Shown here: piece by piece, positions 60,079 through 64,000 of the stretch | How positions within the stretch are numbered: position 1 is the first letter of the stretch | Layout: every line of letters begins with the position of its first letter | From: Micromonospora phaseoli | Lineage (GTDB): Bacteria > Actinomycetota > Actinomycetes > Mycobacteriales > Micromonosporaceae | Length of the DNA stretch: 64,000 nt | Assembly (NCBI RefSeq): GCF_900109115.1 | Contig: NZ_FNYV01000013.1 | Span: 93,531 to 157,530, forward strand | Direction: 5' to 3' | Position numbers and translations under genes: made by a program | The notes under the pieces: generated by a model | The model's input: only the letters and a program-made list of their open reading frames with translations | Database searches by the model: none | What the model was told of the DNA's origin: nothing

Positions 60079-61332
60079 ATGACGCAGACCACGGGCAGGG
60101 ACGCCGCGAGGGCGCGGCTCGGCGCGGCCGGCGCCGCCGTCACCGTCGCCACCGTGGTGACCAACGCACTGGCGTACGTCGTACCGGTGCTTGGTGCGCG
60201 CCGACTCAGCGCCGCCGATCTGGGTGCGCTCGCGACGGTGCTCGCGCTGGCCGCGATCGCGGCGGTACCGGGATACGGCCTGCAGATCGCGGTGGCCGCG
60301 CACCGGGCACGCTGGGGCGGCGGTGGCGCTGCCCGACTGGGGCTGCGAACCGCCGCCCTCACCGCCGCGGTCACGCTCGCCGCGGCGCCGGTGCTGACGA
60401 TTGCCCTGCGGCTGCCGGTCGCGCTCACCCTGCTGCTCGCGGCGACCACGTTCGCCACCGTGCTGAGCGGCCGGTGGCTGGGTGAGCTCCAGGGTGATCA
60501 GCGTTTCCTGCGACTGGCCATCGCGATGGCCGTGCTGGCCGCCGGCCGTTACGGCGGGCTGGTCGTGGGGCTCGTGCTCGGTCTGGAACCGGCGATCTGC
60601 CTGCTGCTGGCCTCGCTCACCGGCCTGCTCGCCCTGCCGCTGCTGGCTCGCCTCGCCACCCCACCAGCAGCCCGCCCGGCTGAGGCCGGGCCGGTCGTCG
60701 AGGCCGTGGTGCCGAACGGCGAGCAGGGTCGTCCAGCCGGGATACCGAGACTGCTGGGTCCCCGGCAGGTGATGACCGCCTGCGGCGCGACCCTGGCGAT
60801 GCTCACCATCTCGTACGCGGATCTGATCCTCGCCCGCCAACTGCTGCCGGCGACCGCCTCCGGCGCGTACGCGGTCGGCGCCGTGCTCACCAAGGGTGCG
60901 CTCTGGGCGCCCCAGGTGGTCACGCTGCTGGTACTGCCCCGGCTGGCTCGGGGCGACCGTCGGGCCCGGTTGGTGGCGCTGGCGCTGATCCTGGCCTGCG
61001 GCGCGGTGCTGGTGGCCGCCTCGGCGGTCGGCGGTGAACTGGCCTTCCGGCTCGCCGGCGGTGCCGACTACCTGCACCTGGCCGGGTTGGCGCCGCTGTT
61101 CGCCGCCACCGGCGCCCTGTACGCGGTGGTGTTCATGCTGGTGAACGACCGGGTGGCCACGGCCGCTCGATGGCCGGCCGCACCGCTGTGGCTGACGACG
61201 GCCGGGCTGGCGGCGAGCGCGGCGCTGATTGCCCCACGCAGCGTCACGGGGGTGCTGTGGTGCGCGTTGGCCGCCGCCACCGTGGCCGCCGTTACGATGG
61301 CCCTGCTCGCCTTCCGTCCGGTACGCCGCTGA
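60079..61332 (+). CDS. Polysaccharide/lipid-linked oligosaccharide flippase (MATE/MOP superfamily)
   Basis: 417 residues from ATG 60079 (GGAG five bases upstream). About 12 TM segments: GAAGAAVTVATVVTNALAYVVP opens, then RLSAADLGALATVLALAAIAAVPGYGLQIAVAAH. This is the arrangement of Wzx-type and related polysaccharide exporters. Few charged residues occur in the membrane except Arg/Asp-containing loops. It probably moves a polyprenyl-linked glycan across the membrane, in line with the glycosyltransferases around it. It begins 76 bases after the preceding stop. Confidence 0.84.
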   Translation: MTQTTGRDAARARLGAAGAAVTVATVVTNALAYVVPVLGARRLSAADLGALATVLALAAIAAVPGYGLQIAVAAHRARWGGGGAARLGLRTAALTAAVTLAAAPVLTIALRLPVALTLLLAATTFATVLSGRWLGELQGDQRFLRLAIAMAVLAAGRYGGLVVGLVLGLEPAICLLLASLTGLLALPLLARLATPPAARPAEAGPVVEAVVPNGEQGRPAGIPRLLGPRQVMTACGATLAMLTISYADLILARQLLPATASGAYAVGAVLTKGALWAPQVVTLLVLPRLARGDRRARLVALALILACGAVLVAASAVGGELAFRLAGGADYLHLAGLAPLFAATGALYAVVFMLVNDRVATAARWPAAPLWLTTAGLAASAALIAPRSVTGVLWCALAAATVAAVTMALLAFRPVRR

Positions 61333-61510
61333 CAACCCGGCAGTTCACCACTACCGGGAGCCACCATTCGAGGTGCGTGGTGCACCGAACGGACGCATGT
61401 GGCGGTTCCCCACGAACTCGGGCTCCCCGATGGCCGTCGCGTTGGCTACCGTAGTTGTCTCCCGGAGTGGGGGTCCCGGCTCCGACGCGGTACGTCCCTA
61501 AGAGGTAGTT

Positions 61511-63319
61511 GTGACGCTGTACGGCGAAGAACGTCCACCACCCGCCGACGACCGGCCCACCGTCCAGGTGAAGGCGGTCAGTTGGCCGGTCGAGGAGCCG
61601 GTGCGCCCCGCCCCACCGGACGGTACGCCCGCCCGGTCCCCCCGATTCCGGCTCCTGCTCGCCTCCGGTGTGGCCACCGCCGTGCTCGGCTCGGTCGGCG
61701 CGGTGGCCATCTGGGCGTACGCCGGCGACGTGCCGCGTGGCACCAGCGTGCTGGGCACAGAGCTGGGCGGGCGCAGCCGGTCGGATGCCGCGCGGGAACT
61801 GCGGGCCCAGCTGGACCGACGCGCGGCCGAGCTGGCCGCCCCCCTCCAGGTACGCGTGGGCGAGAAGACGGCCGAGATCGACCCGGCCGAGGTCGGGCTC
61901 ACGGTCGACGTGGACGCCACCGTGGCGACCGCGGCGGCGACCAGCGCTCACGCGGTGGATCGGCTGGTCGGCTCCCGGGAGATCGAGCCGGTGGTCTCGG
62001 TCGACGTGCCGAAGCTGGAGGCCGCGCTGGAGAAGCTCGTCGGCAACCAGGGCCGAAAGATGACCATGCCGGCCATCACCTTCTCCGGCACCAAGCCGAA
62101 GGTGCGCTACCCGAAGCCGAGCCTCGCGATCGACCCGGAGCATTCCGCGCAGGTCGTCAAGGAGGGGTGGCTGAGTGGGCAGCCGGTGACGGTGCCGCTC
62201 GTGGAGAACCACCCGACGACCACGTCCGACGAGGTGGATCGACTGGTCGCTGAGCTGGCCGAGCCGGCGGTGGCGGCGCCGGTCAAGCTCACCACGGACC
62301 GGGGTTCGGTGACCATCTCGCCGGAGGCCATCGCCAAGGGCCTCCGCTTCAAGGCGGACAAGACCGGCAAGCTCACCCCCAGCGTGGACGTCAAGCAGCT
62401 GCGGTCCGCGCTCGGCAACAAGCTCGGATCGGTCGAGGTGGCCCCGAAGAACGCCACCATGACCATCTCCGGCGGCAAGCCGAAGATCAGCGACGGCCGT
62501 GCCGGGCAGCAGGTGGACACCAGCAAGCTCGGCGACGACCTGCTGGCCGTCCTACCCCGCGCCGACGAGCGTACGGTCTCCGCCGACCTCAAGCCGGTGC
62601 AGCCGAAGCTCACCGCGGAGAAGCTCGGCGAACTGGGGATCAAGGAGAAGGTCGCCTCCTTCACCACCAACTTCACCGGTGGGTTGTCGTCACCGCGCAG
62701 CCAGAACATCGTGACGATCGCCAACGATGTGAAGGGCACCGTGGTACTGCCTGGCGACACGTTCTCGCTGAACGGCCACACCGGCGAGCGCGGCTACGCG
62801 CAGGGCTACCGCGACGCGCCGGTCATCCTCGACGGCAAGCTGGTGCCGGGTGTCGGTGGCGGCACTTCCCAGTTCACCACCACCCTGTTCAACGCCACGT
62901 ACTACGCGGGCCTGGAGGACGTCGAGCACAAGCCGCACTCGTACTACTTCAGCCGCTATCCCGCGGTCATCGAGTCGACCATCTTCTGGCCCAACCTGGA
63001 CTTCAAGTTCCGCAACAACACCGACTACGGCGTCCTGATCGACACCTCGTACACCGGCAGTTCGGTGACCGTTTCGATCTGGAGCACAAAGATCTGGGAC
63101 AGCGTGAAGACGGAGTACGGTCCTCGGCGGAACATCACCTCGCCGAAGACCGTCTACCTGGACCCGGGCCCGACCTGCATTCCCGCCAATGGCAGCCAGG
63201 GCTTCACCCAGGACGCCTTCCGCGTCATCAAGAAGGACGGCAAGACCGTCAAGCGGGAGAAGTTCTCCTGGACCTACTCGGCGGAGCCTCGCTTCATCTG
63301 CGCCAAGGCGCCTTCCTGA
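61511..63319 (+). CDS. VanW family protein with peptidoglycan-binding-like repeats
   Basis: 602 residues from GTG 61511 with AGAGGT upstream. It has a cytoplasmic Pro-rich N-terminus (about 45 residues), a TM at 50-70 (LLLASGVATAVLGSVGAVAIWAY) and a long external part. Repeated PG_binding_4 (YoaR-like) units follow at about 75-370 (TSVLGTELGGRSRSDAARELRAQL, KAEIDPAEVGLTVDVDATV type). VanW then begins at TTNFTGGLSSPRSQNIVTIAND and includes LPGDTFSLNGHTGERGYAQGY and VGGGTSQFTTTLFNATYYAGLE. The family is linked to the wall in actinobacteria and to glycopeptide resistance clusters; its biochemical role is unknown. The terminator follows at 63346. Confidence 0.9.
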   Translation: MTLYGEERPPPADDRPTVQVKAVSWPVEEPVRPAPPDGTPARSPRFRLLLASGVATAVLGSVGAVAIWAYAGDVPRGTSVLGTELGGRSRSDAARELRAQLDRRAAELAAPLQVRVGEKTAEIDPAEVGLTVDVDATVATAAATSAHAVDRLVGSREIEPVVSVDVPKLEAALEKLVGNQGRKMTMPAITFSGTKPKVRYPKPSLAIDPEHSAQVVKEGWLSGQPVTVPLVENHPTTTSDEVDRLVAELAEPAVAAPVKLTTDRGSVTISPEAIAKGLRFKADKTGKLTPSVDVKQLRSALGNKLGSVEVAPKNATMTISGGKPKISDGRAGQQVDTSKLGDDLLAVLPRADERTVSADLKPVQPKLTAEKLGELGIKEKVASFTTNFTGGLSSPRSQNIVTIANDVKGTVVLPGDTFSLNGHTGERGYAQGYRDAPVILDGKLVPGVGGGTSQFTTTLFNATYYAGLEDVEHKPHSYYFSRYPAVIESTIFWPNLDFKFRNNTDYGVLIDTSYTGSSVTVSIWSTKIWDSVKTEYGPRRNITSPKTVYLDPGPTCIPANGSQGFTQDAFRVIKKDGKTVKREKFSWTYSAEPRFICAKAPS

Positions 63320-63345
63320 CGCCCGCCGGGCACCAGCTCCGTCAC

Positions 63346-63374
63346 GGCCCCGCCAGCCTCGCGCCGGCGGGGCC
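63346..63374 (+). terminator. Terminator after the VanW gene
   Basis: GGCCCCGCC (63346-63354) pairs with GGCGGGGCC (63366-63374), with an 11-base loop, 27 bases after the stop. Confidence 0.6.
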
Positions 63375-63600
63375 ATTCCATCCGGTACGCCCACCGGCCC
63401 CAGGTCCCGGCCGTTCCCCGGTGCCGTGACAGCCCCCAGCACGCGGCATCCCGGGCTGTCACCACCGTGGAGTCCCCGACATACCGCAACTCGGGGCTCT
63501 CACCGCTCTCGCCGTCGTGGACCGGGGCATGCCGCGACTCGGGGGGCGTCAACGAGTGGGGGCTGCGGGACGTCGTTTCCGGGGCCGGGGGTGGGCCCCG
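63375..63600. other. Intergenic stretch without a convincing gene
   Basis: A minus-strand open frame (63274-63552) would overlap the end of the VanW gene and its terminator and has no ribosome site, so I do not call it. The stretch contains an imperfect direct repeat: CCGACATACCGCAACTCGGGG near 63476 and the related GGGGCATGCCGCGACTCGGGG near 63524. It may be a decayed small gene or spacer upstream of the rRNA terminator. Confidence 0.5.
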
Positions 63601-63614
63601 GTGCGTAGAAACGA

Positions 63615-63648
63615 ATTCAGGGCCACCCTGTATAGGGTGGCCCTGAAT
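63615..63648 (-). terminator. rRNA operon terminator
   Basis: Perfect 15-bp stem (63615-63629 and 63634-63648) with loop GTAT, located 9 bases after the 3' end of 5S rRNA on the minus strand and followed by TCGTTTC. It ends the rRNA operon. Confidence 0.88.
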
Positions 63649-63657
63649 CGAAGAATG

Positions 63658-63775
63658 TCCGGCGGTGTCCTACTCTCCCACACCCTCCCGGGTGCAGTAC
63701 CATCGGCGCTGGAGGGCTTAGCTTCCGGGTTCGGAATGTTACCGGGCGTTTCCCCTCCGCCATGACCGCCGTAAC
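63658..63775 (-). rRNA. 5S ribosomal RNA
   Basis: 118 nt on the minus strand, beginning GTTACGGCGGTCATGGCGG and ending CACCGCCGGAC. The 5' and 3' ends pair (GGCGG / CCGCC), and the conserved CCGAACCCGGAAGCTAAG loop B/C region is at the expected place. Ends are approximate by one or two bases. Confidence 0.95.
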
Positions 63776-63869
63776 CTTATCAACATGTCAAACAACACCA
63801 CACCAGAAAACCCTGGGGTCTTGTTTGTTTGCTGTGAGTTGCACAGTGGACGCGTAGCAAATCTTTGTT

Positions 63870-64000
63870 GTCAAGTCCTCGGCCTATTAGTACCGGTCAA
63901 CTGAACCCGTTACCGGGCTTACATTTCCGGCCTATCAACCCAGTCGTCTAGCTGGGGGCCTTACCCATCCGAAGATGGTGGGATACCTCATCTTGAAGCA
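63870..64000 (-). rRNA. 23S ribosomal RNA, 3' end only
   Basis: On the minus strand the visible part ends with CCGGTACTAATAGGCCGAGG, the conserved 3' terminus of actinobacterial 23S rRNA. The gene continues beyond the window. The 94-base spacer to 5S (63776-63869) holds no gene. The 3' end may be off by a few bases. Confidence 0.93.

Noticed and set aside
63274..63552. Possible 92-residue minus-strand gene
   Set aside because: It overlaps the VanW 3' end and terminator, lacks a ribosome site and shows no recognised domain.

Overview
The window is chromosomal DNA of a very GC-rich actinomycete, most likely Micromonospora or a close relative in Micromonosporaceae. The grounds are: GC content above 70 % by eye, many GTG starts, short ATGA or GTGA overlaps, leaderless promoters, actinobacteria-restricted families (AftD, DUF3068, DUF2613, DUF397, the TadA-associated protein) and palindromic intergenic repeats of a kind I associate with Micromonospora. 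Species assignment is inference.

Layout. 0-5.9 kb: end of an unknown gene, a nitroreductase, leuA behind an apparent Leu-codon attenuator, an MFS exporter and a lipoprotein HNH nuclease. 5.9-11.9 kb: a five-gene oligopeptide/dipeptide ABC importer operon (minus strand). 12.1-16.6 kb: a small membrane protein and a 1328-residue secreted mosaic protein ending in an SGNH hydrolase. 16.7-21.2 kb: the DNA-maintenance operon dnaX-ybaB-recR, the SRP RNA and tRNA-Ser(GGA). 21.2-27.3 kb: a Tat-exported beta-helix protein, a PadR/membrane-protein pair, an XRE/DUF397 pair and several small unknown genes; two copies of a 42-bp element holding an SOS-box-like site lie here. 27.3-33.7 kb: three tandem FG-GAP repeat proteins and a cytochrome P450. 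33.8-37.9 kb: tRNA-Ser(CGA), deoD, a DUF559 nuclease-like gene lying between two long palindromes, tadA and its partner gene. 37.9-46.1 kb: an M23 peptidase lipoprotein, a GH81 beta-1,3-glucanase with a LacI-type operator, a PHP phosphoesterase, an EamA transporter and a DUF885 metalloprotein. 46.1-63.3 kb: a cell-envelope glycan region (DUF3068, methyltransferase, AftD-like arabinosyltransferase, VWA/binding-protein fusion, GT4, DUF2613, two large membrane proteins, a flippase and a VanW protein). 63.6-64.0 kb: 5S rRNA and the 3' end of 23S rRNA, both on the minus strand.

How the genes work together. The clearest assembly is 46-61 kb. It looks like a compact version of the mycobacterial aftD neighbourhood, in an organism expected to lack mycolic acids, and so points to synthesis and export of an arabinose-containing wall polymer. 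The most unusual mobile-looking structure is the 1.15-kb unit at 34.68-35.83 kb, a predicted nuclease gene bracketed by same-orientation palindromes, the second of which encodes the protein's C-terminus. No complete classical mobile element, CRISPR array or secondary-metabolite cluster is present.
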